Positions 11,973 through 24,300 of a stretch of DNA of 64,000 nucleotides are shown one piece after another; position 1 is the first letter of the stretch; every line of letters begins with the position of its first letter. Under the pieces are notes generated by a model. That model worked only from the letters and a program-made list of their open reading frames with translations. It ran no database searches and had not been told where the DNA came from. This stretch comes from Pholiota molesta (taxonomy: Eukaryota > Basidiomycota > Agaricomycetes > Agaricales > Strophariaceae), in contig JACGCK010000005.1 in the NCBI GenBank assembly GCA_014925825.1, positions 930,001-994,000 on the forward strand, read 5' to 3'. Position numbers and translations under genes: made by a program.

Positions 11973-14900
11973 ATGGCTTTCTGGCCGAGAGACCAAAGGA
12001 TCAAAAAATCAAAATCCACATCTATCAAACGTAATGCGGTGGCCCAGGAACACTCTCGAAGTTATCCCAACGTAGAACATGGACTACTTGGAGCTACAAC
12101 TTTGTTTAACGATGATAACCACCATCTAAACTGGATTTTTGTTTCAAAGACTTCGAATTCTGTCAATGGTATGAATATCAAGCTTTCTTCACATCTTCAC
12201 TGGAAATCCAATTCCTTTAGAATTCACTCAGAGACATCTCAAACTTGGAAAGCAGATCCAAGTTTTTCCTCCTACTCGTCCTCCACCCCCGAGAGTCCCA
12301 AAACAAGCATTAAGCAACGCGCGGAACAAGGTGTATGTTTTCTCATCAAATTCGTTGGCTCCAAGTCTTACAGGTTTTTTTGTTAGGCAAACTTTCTGAG
12401 GACCTATCTGCCTGATATTGAAATACCAGAAGAACTCATTCGAGATCAACTAATCGAGGATACTACATGGTCCCGAGAGCTTCAGAACTTTGACCCTTAC
12501 TTAGGAGATATTGTAGACATATTCACGTTACGCAAAAACAAGAACACAGTCTATGCGACATTTCCTACTGGTGAAACGAATCGAGATCTAAGTAAGTGCA
12601 TAGGAGCGCTTCTTTTTTTGCTTAACTCTGATCCTCGTGGAATCAGATTATGCAACTATCGCGTACACTGACCCATCTCAAATCTTGTTTAAGCCATCTG
12701 GTACCCATTTGCATCGCTTTCCGACTCCCATTCAACAAATCGTATCATCCAAACATGAAAATGCTACTTCGGAAGGTAGGCTTAATAGATAGAATGACCG
12801 GCTTCTACGAAACTGAACATATTTTAGAAGCTAATATCGCTGTTCGCACCTATACTTCCACTAAATTATTCAATATTCAATGGAATAGCCGCCTTTCCAA
12901 GCCAATGCTCAGGGAAGACGCCACTTTAACACCTGAAGACGTGAACAACGAACCTATTGTCGACATGAAGTATTTAGGGAATGAACTTTTGGCTGTGGGG
13001 GACAGGGGGTCCGTTTTTATATGTAATATATCCCACGGTGGATCACCCATGTACGTTCCTTTAATCGCAATTCAGAACATTCTCAACGTTTTAGGTTTAG
13101 GCCTTTGTATGATCAACGCAAAAATTCGCCTTGCGGTAAAGATCATTTTTGGCGTTTAGCTGGTGGTACCAGCTCCTCAGATTATTTCCTAATGGCGAGC
13201 AAGAGACTCCTCTACTTGGACACCAGGGTATGGACTTCTCAGAAATGTTGTTTAAACATTCTGATGACTTCTTTAGGCTGATCTGCTGTTGATTTTCTCT
13301 CGTTTCCTATGGGCAATCATGTCTTGACTTCCATCGAAGATTGTCATGCAAACAACATACTGTCTCTATGCTCTACGAATGAAATTATATGGATGGACAT
13401 AAGATTCCCTCGTAATCCATTGCTCGCCTATGCTCATGGAAGGCAACATGATCGATACTTATCATCTCGGATCCTCGATTGTCAGCCAGACAATTGTGAG
13501 CCTTTTCTTTCTTTCTTTCTAGAGACTGCCATTTTTGGGATCTAACACCATTTTTCAGCGATAACTCTTCTAACGTCAAGAAATAACAGCTTGATCACAG
13601 CCTACGACGTCTCTTCGCCATCGAACAAACCTATTACGCTAAATTCATTGCCATATTGCTTACCATCGGATTATAGCATGTATCAAACACACGTTGGGCA
13701 ACAAGTTGTTGAATTCAACAAATGCACTGCGTTAATAAGGGTATCTGAAAGTGAGGGTGTCATCTACAACGAGGTTCTCTTCCCGGAATCGGACCCTGAA
13801 ATGTCCTACGCATTCGAAAGAACGCTTGGCATGAATAAATTGGTGGAAATTTTTGCAAACCTTGAGGACGATACTGGCCCATTCGGTCGTCAGGAGTATA
13901 GTCAAGTTGATCTTCAAGCAGCTTACGAAGGTAGAAATCATTTGATCTTATATCAGACTTGTCTAAGCCACTTAATATATAGCAATGTTTTATGAACACT
14001 TCCAAGGAACCCAAGAGTTTGAAGAACAAACCGCGGAAGCCGTTAACCAGATGCTGGACTACTTCCCATCCTACCTTATGCGCAAAGAATTCCCGACAGA
14101 ATATATGCTAACTACGTGGGTATTTATTTGGTTCTACCACACAAAATCTAACATGTTGGTCAGCTATGACATTGCATTTCGCGCAGGGGATGACGGCGAC
14201 CGCGCTACTAAAGCCAGTTACCTGAATGAGAGTCTCGTGCAGTCGAAACGGGGTTACAACGCCCTGAAGCGAGGGGATTTATCCCCCAAGTCAATCAAAG
14301 CTCCGTTACATCTATTCCTCTTGCCAACGCTTCAAAAGTTCGACAAAAGTCTCTCCGCTGACCTCAATGAAATGGCAGACTACTTGCAAAAATTCAGACT
14401 CTCAGATGACGTAGAAAATGCCAGCCAAATTCGGGAGCACGAAGAGAATGCTTCTCGGCAACTCATCCTGGATCTTGCCCTTTCGTTCGATGTCTTTTCA
14501 GAAACGCCCGTCTCTAAATATGGGGAGGCTGTTCAAACGCTTGAAAATATGACGGAAGCTCTTTCCCTTGGTGATGAACCTCCTCCCATTGAATTTGGAT
14601 ATTTAAAACCTTTGAAGAAGAAAGACCTCTATGCGGCTAAAGACAAAGAGGAATTGTCATGGTCTGGGCTAGATATGCCGATGGGAGTTCGACTACTCCT
14701 TCAAGGATGGGATACCTCCGACCCAGAAAGTTATGAGTATCAAGACCTCTATAAGGCGGCTGACGAACCCTCCCCATGCAGTTCAAGAAGTCATATTCTC
14801 AGAGCCAGTCTCAAGTTTCCGTTATTCAAAGCCAACGCCCTCCTCAAGTCTTGGCGTCGAACGTTACCGGATTTTCTCAGCCCGACCCTTTCAGAAGGGC

Positions 14901-15102
14901 GGCCCCAAAAGTTCAATCCTCTCAAACTCCTACTCTATCTACTCTTGGCCCAACTCCCGAAAGCCTCCCCGTTGCAGGGCCACATTACGGTTCCTCGCAA
15001 TCACAAGACATAATGGCCAGTACGCAAATTTTACCCGGTCCTCATGGAGGACGACCCAGCGGAAAGAAGAAACCTCCAAAAAAGCGAATGGGAGGCTTTT
15101 GA
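11973..15102 (+). CDS. RRN6: RNA polymerase I initiation factor RRN6-like (two frame breaks)
   Basis: Exons: 11973-12168, 12221-12331, 12387-12591, 12647-12775, 12828-13050, 13095-13227, 13277-13495, 13559-13930 and 13983-15102. The last probably contains a further 48-nt intron at 14119-14166. The order fits Rrn6/TAF1C core-factor subunits: an N-terminal YPNVEHGLLGA block, a short WD-like region (LMASKRLLYLDTR; STNEIIWMDIRFP), a long helical region, the GVRLLLQGW...YEYQDLY motif, and a Ser/Gln tail ending in a basic KKKPPKKRMGGF. The protein should help recruit Pol I to rDNA promoters. The frame breaks by one base near 13280-13310 and again at the CCCC run near 14772; no GT-AG intron repairs either break. 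Both look like single missing bases. Identification rests on the conserved ends and block order. Confidence 0.85.
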
Positions 15103-15591
15103 TTTGTTAAATATTTGATATGTATGTAGTGTATACAATGGAAAAATGTATTTGTCGGCCGTACATCGAGTCTGCTTTGTTTGAGCGACGAGTAACGACG
15201 AGTCCACAGTCCGTCCGCCTATTCGGGTCAAGTGATATTCGCGTGATACGGCTTCTTTCAATCCTCGTGCCTCACCTTTCGCGGACTCTGGCCTGGCTTC
15301 GATTATAGGCTTCCCAACCTATACCCTTCGACTACACGTTCTCTCTTTTCGGTCTGCAAAACACGCCAGTTTGTCGTGCAAGGGCACGGAGCTGGACTTT
15401 GGGCCAGCCCAACAACCTGCTCTATGGATGGAAAAAGGTACTGTATTCCGCATCTACCCAACAGAGAGACACCAATATCATTTATCCCTTCTTCTTAGGA
15501 CATCTAATCCTGCGTATGATCTCGACAAATTCAATGATTTCTTGCGAAGTACATATGCTGGTTTTTCCTTTGTTCTCCAAGTACTGAGTCT
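15103..15591. other. Intergenic region
   Basis: The 3' flank of RRN6 and promoter of the carrier gene. Open frames at 15371-15601 and 15399-15587 run up to the carrier start but lack recognisable content. A 5' exon for the carrier could lie here, though none is needed. Confidence 0.4.
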
Positions 15592-17011
15592 ATGTTCTTA
15601 GACAACAAGGCAGTCGTATGTGCCCTTTCCGCCAGCTATGTTTCGACCTTCGCTGGATATCCAGTCAGTCTACATACACATACGCTTGATTAGAATGCGC
15701 CATTCATCCAGATTCATAGTTGGACTCCATCAAGTCGAGATTGCAAACGACGAAGGCGAGGATAACAGTTCCGAAGCTTGCGATGCTCGTATACCGCGAA
15801 GAAGGAATTATGGGGTTTTACCGTGGATTGTGGATACCTCTAATGACAATATCTTTTGTCCGTGCGTACCCTTTCACGACATTCTTCATTGTTTGCACTC
15901 TTACCATGGAATAGGAGCCGCAAGCTTCACAATATACTCCCGAACCAAAGAGAACTTCCGTGAAAATAATATCCTGTGCCGCGACAGCATAATCGACGTA
16001 TCCCTTACGGGAGGTGTCAGTGGAGCTATGTCAGGGGCTCTCATTTCTTTTGGGAGTGCTCGTATGTGTCGCCGTTCTTTACCGCATTCACCTGTCGACT
16101 GATCACTTATTCAGCATTTGAGCTTGTCAAAGTTCGTATTGCAGGATCTCTTTCTTAGAGAATGACTTTCTAAACTCGTACTGTCCAGGTACGCAGACAG
16201 CTAGAATACACTATTGCTGCAAGCAAGGGTGTTACTATGGTCAAACCTCCAGGGACTGTGGAAGCTGTAAAGGATATCTATCGGACTAATGGGCTAAAAG
16301 GTTTATACACTGGCTTCCCTCTTCATTTCGGTGGGTAAAGCTTTCAAAAATATGTCGAAGTTGCGACTGAAATCAGTGACCTCTTGATTCAGTCCGTGAT
16401 ACAGCTGGAACCGCACTGTATTTCCTTGAATACGATGGAATGCGACATCTCTTGGGAAGACAAAGATCAGGGGAACAAGGCCTAACACCATCGTGGCTTC
16501 CTATACATGCGCAACTCGTTCCTTTTGTCTGTGGTTCATTGTCTGGGGTAAGTTTCGAGGCTTGATCCCCGCCAATTTTTGGAGAAATCTCATCTTTTCT
16601 ACAGGTAACTTCATGGGCTTTGATCTACCCTCTTGATGTGTAAGCCTCGACCATTTGCTATTTTTGTGCCTTTAATTTATATGCCTTTTCAGCGTAAAAA
16701 CCAAAGTACAACAGCGGGCACTTGCTGGAGAGCGATATCGTACGCCCTGGGAAACATTGTATCGTTTAGTCAGAGGTAAGCCTTCACGAAAAAATCATAT
16801 TTCTCTACGTCACTCTAAGTGGAGCATTCAAGGCCCTGACCCCAATTCACCCAAACCAATTCTGGCTGGTATAACTCGCATCTATCGAGGGCTTGGTGTA
16901 AGCGCCCTGCGAAGCATCACCACTCACGGTCTCCTATGGACCCTATTTGACATGACCGCACAATACATTGACAATTTACCTCCCTCATCGAGAGCGGATG
17001 AACATTCTTAA
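15592..17011 (+). CDS. Mitochondrial carrier (SLC25) family protein
   Basis: Nine exons: 15592-15663, 15720-15861, 15915-16061, 16115-16131, 16189-16330, 16393-16547, 16605-16639, 16693-16775 and 16833-17011 (972 nt, 323 aa). Three carrier repeats are visible with Px[DE]xx[KR]-type signatures: GYPLDSIKSRLQ, then a middle repeat ending SAPFELVKVRRQL, then IYPLDVVKTKVQQR. Matrix-helix blocks such as EEGIMGFYRGLWIPL and GLKGLYTGFPLHFVRD also occur. Each repeat gives two membrane helices, so six in all, in the inner mitochondrial membrane. The second signature is altered (APFELVKVR in place of PxDxxK), as in some fungal carriers. The substrate cannot be read from the sequence. Exon 4 is only 17 nt, and the intron after it starts GTTCGT. 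Confidence 0.9.
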
Positions 17012-17261
17012 TCTGCGCCATCTAAGGTGTTTTTGCCTAAATGTTATTCGTTCATTCCCCTAACCTAGACCAAAATTATAGTCAGCATATGTATCATAAA
17101 ATTATTGATCCTCGTAAAAATAAACATTGACATGTTCCGTAAAGGAATCCATTGCCCAGGAGGCGTAAACAGTACTCAAAAATCTTATAGAATGGTAAAT
17201 GTGATGGCTATTCAGTTAACTCCACTATGCTGTATTGCTACCATGTACATTTATTGATTGA

Positions 17262-19328
17262 TCATCGGGCTTGGACGTAGTCATCGATCTTCAGCAACAA
17301 GCAAACTGTCTCTGTGGAGAGTTCCACTGCACTCGTAGTGACCAAGAGGGGTTGCACAACTTCCTCTTCCAGGATGTTGGAAATCAAGCCCTGTTAGGGG
17401 TATATTCATGAGATTCATTGACCTCATCTACTGTCATAGCTGACATGACCTACCTTGCGGATGTTGATACCAGCATTTCTCTCACCCAGAGCATGGCGAT
17501 TTCGAAGTTCGGTGACGATCGCGATGGGATTCAAACCGGCATTCTCAGCAAGGGTGGTTGGGATCACTTCCAGGGCATCGGCATAGGCCTGGAAGCAGTA
17601 GGCTTCCATTCCTTTGAGCGACTGAGCGTATTGCGAAAGCAGGCGAGAAACGTGGATTTCCGGGGCACCACCACCACCGATGAGAGCGCTAAAATTGACA
17701 GAAATGAGATAGTTCGAGAGTCAGGATATGAATGACTGACCGCTTCTTTACGAGACACCTAACGACACAAAGCGCGTCGTGCAGACTGCGCTCGCACTCG
17801 TCGACAACCAGTTGGTTGCTTCCGGTTGCGAGGATGCTCACGGTGCGACCGCGGTTCTTGATACCTGTAATGCGGACGACTTTGACGTCATTGTCTGATG
17901 TCTCCTCGACTGAATCAGCGTAGCCCAGTTTATCTTCAGTGAACGCCTCGATATCGGATATCGGTTTGCATCCCAAGCTCTTGGAGAGGAACTCGATCTC
18001 GTCGCGCTCTACGTCTTTGACAACAAGGATGTTAAGGCGCTTCAAGTAGTTCAACGCGAGCTCGTCGACGGCATCGCGCAGGATCGATTTTTGGATGAGG
18101 AGAACATTGCAGTTGGCCTTCTTGATCTTTTTACACAGGTTAAGGATATATTGACGCCCTTCCTTGATGACCTTGTCCATCAGGCGGTAATCGTTGATGA
18201 CGACGGTGTTGTCCATCTGCACCAAATTTAGTCAGTGGTACTGGATATGAACGGTGGCCATAACATACGTCGGGCTTGGGTGCACTCAGTTGGAATTGAA
18301 TGATGGCAATTTTGGCCTTTTCCATACGTGTAGGTCCTCCAGCAGAGGTAACCACGTTTTGGTTGAGAACGACACCTTCAACTAGCTCTGTGTCTTCAAT
18401 GGTTCCGCCGATTTTCTTAACTACACGGATATCCCGAAGATCAACATTCGTGGAGGTTGGTGTGATCAGGCGCGAAACTGCTGCAACGGCGATGGGCGCT
18501 AGCGTCGATGAATATTGTGAAACAATCTAAAACGAGGTAAGAGATTGACTATTCAATCGAAAGCACAAAAAACTATGAGGATACCTTGGAGTTCAAAGAG
18601 GTGCTAGCGGCACGGAGAAGACTGGCCTTGTCGTTTAGGTCAACTGGTGTCGACATCTCCGTCAAGTATTCAACCGCTTTGGCAGAGGCGCGGAGGAAAG
18701 ACTCGGCAACGATTGTAGGGTGGATACCCTTCTCCAGCATCTTCTCAGCGGCGCCCAAAAGGCTTCCTGCCAGCACAACAACGGAAGTGGTTCCATCTCC
18801 TGCTTCGATATCTTGTGCAGCAGATAGGTCGACCAACTAATTCCAAATTAGTGGAGAGATCAGATACGCTTGCGTATTAGATATTAAAGGAGGCTCACCA
18901 TTTTTGCGGCAGGGTGGAGGGCTTGTACACTTTTCAAGATAGTAGCCCCATCGTTTGTCACGATGACTTCTCCCTTCGATGTTTGGATCTGAGAACGATA
19001 CGTTGTTGAGCATACCATGGAGCGATAAATATCGCGATGGGTTTACCATCTTGTCCATTCCCCTAGGTCCCAAGGATGTCCGTACGGCATCACTGACCGC
19101 TAAAAGATATACTGAGATGGATGATCGCACTAGAACATAAGAAATACGAACCCTTCGCAGCGACCATATTCGATAACCGCAGTTCCATGGGCTTGCCCTG
19201 GATGCCGCGCGTTGAGCCATGGATCGGAACAAATTGAAAGGACAAACCTTGTCCTTGAAGGAGGCATTTGCACCGGAAAGGTGCTTTGTGACGCCCTGTT
19301 GGGAGAGAGTGGGATGTGCGGAAGCCAT
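17262..19328 (-). CDS. CCT4: Cytosolic chaperonin CCT delta subunit
   Basis: Nine exons: 19328-19248, 19197-19152, 19099-19047, 18988-18899, 18836-18585, 18526-18269, 18216-17741, 17688-17454 and 17390-17262 (1620 nt, 539 aa). Group II chaperonin signatures are intact: [47 protein letters not shown] (nucleotide pocket) and GGGAPE. The delta assignment rests on [31 protein letters not shown] and [16 protein letters not shown]. Length matches the family. It forms one position in each eight-membered TRiC/CCT ring that folds actin, tubulin and WD proteins in the cytosol using ATP. The intron between exons 2 and 3 begins GTTCGT. It is divergent from UFD1. Confidence 0.97.
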
Positions 19329-19529
19329 TGGAGGAGAGATGGTGTGTCGAGACAAACGCGTCCTTCAAAATAGGTAATCCCGTGACGCGTGACCGATCCT
19401 CTATGTATATCCAAAGGACAGTGACGTCCTCTAAGCTCTTACACCTCATCCACTACCACCCATGGACTTTGTAGGTTTTCTCTTGCTCCCTCAAAATACC
19501 CTGTAGCTGATCTACTTTAGTTTGGAAAC
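19329..19529. promoter_or_regulatory. Divergent CCT4/UFD1 promoter with two ACGCGT sites
   Basis: The 201 bp between the start codons hold ACGCGT at 19356-19361 and 19385-19390. Both genes serve protein quality control. The motif matches the fungal MluI cell-cycle box; regulatory use here is inferred. Confidence 0.45.
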
Positions 19530-21172
19530 ATGAACGGCCCAGGGGGCATGCACTATGCGGGGTAAGCCCACTACGCGACTCTGTACAGACGTCGTCGAGC
19601 TGATTGTAAATCAACTATAGTGGCCTGCCCCCAGGCTTCGCCATGCCGCGTCGAGCGAGTCCCAGAGCATATGATGAATATCTCAAGGCATATAGCATGG
19701 CTATGCTTCCTGGAAGAGAAAGAGAGAACGTCTCATATGGCGGGAAAAGTACGCGTCATCTCATCCGTCTAAATATACCAGAAGCTAATGCCATTTCTAT
19801 AAAATAGTTATCATGCCACAATCGTCTCTTGCTAATCTGACGAATTTGGATATTGAGTCGCCATGGATGTTCCAGCTGCGTAATCCAGCGAACCCAGCAG
19901 CATCCACACATGCGGGTGTCCTTGAATTCATAGCCGAGGAGGGCGTCGTTCATTTACCATATTGGATGATGAAGACTCTGCGACTCAATGAAGGCGATCC
20001 GATTCGCATTACAGGAGCAGAACTACCGAAAGGCAAACTTGTCAAATTGCAAGCCCAATCGGTTCATTTCTTGGAGATATCTGATCCCAAAGCCGTGTAA
20101 GACTTTCTTTTAATCATCCAACTTATTATTCTCATTCGGAAAATAGACTCGAACAATCTTTACGAAATTTCTCTGCTCTGACTCAAGGAGATATCATCGA
20201 AATTTCTTACAATTCCATTGTCTTTGGATTGCTTGTAATGGAGACGAAACCTGGCGGAGCAGGTATCAGCGTCGTGGATACGGATTTAGAAGTCGATTTT
20301 GCCGCTCCTTTAGGATACGTGGAACCCGAGCGACCGAAAGCAGCTCCCCCTACAACTATGGCGTCTAAATTAAAGATAGATCTCAATTCGCATTCTCCTG
20401 GCTCTTCCCGACCTGCATCGGCCTTAAGTGGCGGCTTTGCTGGAACTAGCACAGGTGCCACGGCAGTCAGCAAGGGTGGAGACCAATGGGAAAGTTTCAA
20501 GGGTAAAGGAGAAACACTTGCTGGACGGAAGACGAAGGGAAAGGGTATCAGTCATCGGAAACCCGAGCAAGTCGCTGAAGGCAGCAAAATCATTCGCACC
20601 GAGTGAGTCATTGTGATTATGATCAATCAAATAGATTGCTGAAGTCTTCCTAGTCAACACAAAATTGTTTCGAATGATACTTTTGAATCGGATGTCAAAG
20701 TGCCCGCTGCACTCAATCTCCCATATGGACAACTTTTCTTCGGGTTCAATGTGGCAACATATGTGCCTCCCGCTCCTGCACCTGGTTCTCCGGAAACAAT
20801 TCCGCAGGTAAATTGCCTTCTTTTCTCAAATTTCTTCAAAGCTTATGTATATTCCAGTCTCCTCCTGCATTCTCCGGCTCCGGTAACACATTGAGCGGGC
20901 GCTCCAATCCCAACCCTTCGAGTAGGAATGATGCCAAAGGGAAATCAAAGGCAACCGAATCAAAAACACAACCCACTCATACCTGGGGATCGTCAGGACA
21001 TCCACTGGGCAAAAAACCCATATCTCACGATGGTCCTGTTGGTGTTGGAGGTGCAAGGGTACCTGTGCTTCCGCAGCGTAATAGCAGGAAGCCAACTAAA
21101 GAGCGCAGCCCTACACCTGAAGACTGGGGCGTTGATGACGATGACGACGTTATCATGATTGACAGTGACTAG
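19530..21172 (+). CDS. UFD1: Ubiquitin fusion degradation protein 1
   Basis: Six exons: 19530-19561, 19621-19748, 19808-20096, 20147-20602, 20654-20807 and 20858-21172 (1374 nt, 457 aa). The N-terminal Ufd1 double-psi barrel is clear: AYDEYLKAYSMAML, GGKIIMPQSSLANLT, SPWMFQL, GVLEFIAEEGVVHLPYWMM, LPKGKLVKLQ and GDIIEISYNSIVFGLLV. The protein pairs with Npl4 to recruit ubiquitylated clients to Cdc48/p97 for ER-associated and other degradation. The C-terminal half is Pro/Ser/Lys-rich and ends in an acidic stretch (DDDDDVIMIDSD). That end resembles a SUMO-interacting motif (hydrophobic VIMI flanked by acid), as known for yeast Ufd1; this is inferred. Confidence 0.96.
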
Positions 21173-21396
21173 CAAATAGTCCACTAGACATTTAGCACAC
21201 AATTTTTTTTCTTGTAATACCGAACCTGTAATAGAGTTTACTGTTTACTCAAATAACGATTCGCACAACCTGAGGTGCCCACATTCAAGGTGGTCTATGT
21301 ATAAGACGAAAGTGGCAAGTACATAACGAAGAAAAATGAAACGAATAGTTGACGAATAGGACTTCACTTGATCTTGACAGTCCAAAGCTTTCAACT

Positions 21397-24300
21397 TCAA
21401 ACTTGTATTTTCTCCACAATTTTATTGATGAGACTTTCAAGTCGGCAAGCTTCGTACTGAGCCAATGTCTCGTTCTTCTCGAATGTTATCGCTTCACTCA
21501 AACCTGGGAAAGTCGTTGCGCCATAGCCTATGGAGTATAGTCAATTTTTGGTCAACAGGCTACTATTGTCAATCATTGAAATTTGACGGACCTAGCCACT
21601 TTCCAGGAGCAACGCCAAGATGTCTAAACCATTCCCTATCTTTGATACCCTCTTCCGAGATGAAGCCTTTCTCGATCGCAGCTGTTTTCTGATTCACCGC
21701 TTGAATGCGTTTAATGACTTTCTTGAGCTTCTTGATTGGGAATTTATGATGGTGCTTGTTGAAGGATTCCATGTTGAGGCTCCCATCCCCATCTTCGTGC
21801 ATAAGCATTCCGAATGCAGTCGCATCATCAATAACCGAGTCCGCTATGGTGTCCATGACATTGGTGTGCGTGTGACGACGAGTACACTTGCGACCAAGCG
21901 CCTTCTTAATTCGGCAGAGAGCCTTTTTAATTTTTCTCTTGAGATTTCTGTATTTCGCGTGCCTCTTCTTCCACACCTTCACCAATTTTCGCAAGTCTTC
22001 CTGTGCTTTGACCTTCTCCTCGTCAAGGGCGATGCTAGCCTTTTGGAGAGCTTCAATTGAATTTCTCAGAGGTTCAAATTGAACGTCAATCGAAGCCTTG
22101 GCAGCAAGCTGTTCAGCCCTAAAAATATTCAATCAACCTAGAATGTCGAAAGTGGGATCTTAAAGAGGACGCATACGTTTGCAGATATGATTCAATTTCA
22201 TATGCGTAATGTGTTGCATTGAAGGGAAGGACAGGAGAACTTGATAATCCTAAAATTTGCAATCCAAGATGCTTCGCAACAGCAACCTGGGAAATAAAGT
22301 CAGAAAAAAGAAAGGATAAACATGATCGTAGATTTATATTGCTGCGCACATGACGGAAAAAGCCAGGATCTGCGTATAGTTCTTGCCACCGTTGAGAATC
22401 GAAAATGGAATGATAGTGGTAGACTGGATCATAAAGAGTGGCACTAAATCCACCATTTGAACTCGGAATCTATGACATACGTTTATTGGCGTAGACATTG
22501 GAGAATTAGAATTGATTTACTTACCCCACTCCTTTGCAAAAAGACGGTGTAATCACTCCCAGAACCAAGGGGGGCCACACCAACATTATCGACGCTTGAA
22601 TATTGCATTTCATGAATCGAAATCACTTCATCACTAACAGATGCATCGCCTTTACGACCAGTCAGCGGGCCTTGATCGTTTCTCGCATCCCAAAGTGTGC
22701 GGCCCTCGTCAGTCGGATGTGGAAGCTGTTCTGCTTTACTGCGAATGAAATGGGCCAGAAGAGGAGATCCAGACGCATGCAAACGTGAGCCAGACACTGA
22801 AGAATCTATGGATTTGATGTGTTAGTACATTGCACATTAGTCTGAAGATACCCAAGGAGTTCACCAAGGTTGAGATAGGCAACGACATGGGCATCTATCC
22901 AGTCCTTGAAATCCTCTCCCCATTCGGTGCTCCCGATAAGGCCATACTAGATTCCAAAATCAGTTAAAAATCTCACCAACATGTGAACAAATATACTTCT
23001 TCTGCATCCCAGCTTGCGATCAAGATAGTTCTCAAAGGCTTCCAACCATTTCGGAGGAGGTGCCCTAATCCACGGACAATTTCGTGTACAGAGGCAGTCC
23101 CGCTTGAAGGATCAGCGGCTCCCATTACCTGTTCTACGTTTAGAGGATATATTTCATTGACAAGTCATGATGTCGTACCCAAGCTAAGATAGACTGTAAA
23201 AGCGAAACATTCATGTAGGTGAAATAATGTGACATACCATCTCTGTGATTACCAACAACGACGACTTCGTTCTTAATGAAACCAGGAATAACCCCGAACG
23301 TATTCCAAATCGGTATTACCCTTGTATCCACTGTGAAATTTGACACGTAAATCGTTATCTGTGAAATTGTCTTATTCTTCACTCACCATGGTTAACAAGT
23401 CTTACGTGCTTTCCTTCAAATGCGTCGCCTTTGGTTAACGTTCTAAACATCAGGTTCGCATTCGTCCACGAAATTGGGAGACTTGGTATAGATGGTATGT
23501 TAGTGCCTTCCGTCCGCGTACTATTTTCATAAGATGGGTAGCCAGGAGTAGTCGGATCGCCAGCATAGATACTGAGGTATTGTACACTTCCGCGCTGTAC
23601 AGAAGTCGGATTACGAGCAGGCCCGTAAGGATATCTAAGCATGGAATGAGCTATCATTACCGTTTGATATATCCCAATATGACTTACGAAGGATAACCAT
23701 TATAGTTAGTAACAGTGCCATCATCTCGAGGATCGGAATAAATGAGCACGCCGACTGCGCCTAGTTCTAGATGTTCCACGATGTCACCGAATGATTACAA
23801 ATTACCTCAGCACGAACCAACCTTCACCACCCTTGACCTAATCACCGTAAAAATATGATAAGGACGTCTGGCCACCATCAAGAAACGGTATTCCAATGCT
23901 TACCTTCAAGCCACGGAAGATACCACCGTAGCGACACAGTACAATTGAACCTTTGATATTGCCTTCTGAAGTACGTGTCAGCGGAAGCCAAGTGTTCAAG
24001 GCGTCAAATTTACTCTGTTTGATAAGCTCTTGATAATCCTTTTGGAGAAAGCATCAACACAATGAGTAACAAAAATCCAATATCAAAAGTGGAAACACAG
24101 ACTTCATATGTGCAATAATTGCCGTCGAGGAGAGGGCCAGTAACATCGCCCCCTCGACTCAAGCCATGAAAAGTTGGTACAGCATCATTATACTTGCTAG
24201 CGTCAGGGTCGGTAGGATCTGAAAATTCGACCAAACTTGTTTCCAGCAATGTTTTGCCGTCGTCATCCACAATTTCGAGAAGCCTGTCTTCCGGCGTGTT

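Noticed and set aside
13228..13345. An intron that would remove the RRN6 frame break near 13295
   Set aside because: I tried all GT and AG pairs from the 13228 donor to the acceptor near 13338; none joins the two conserved frames in phase.
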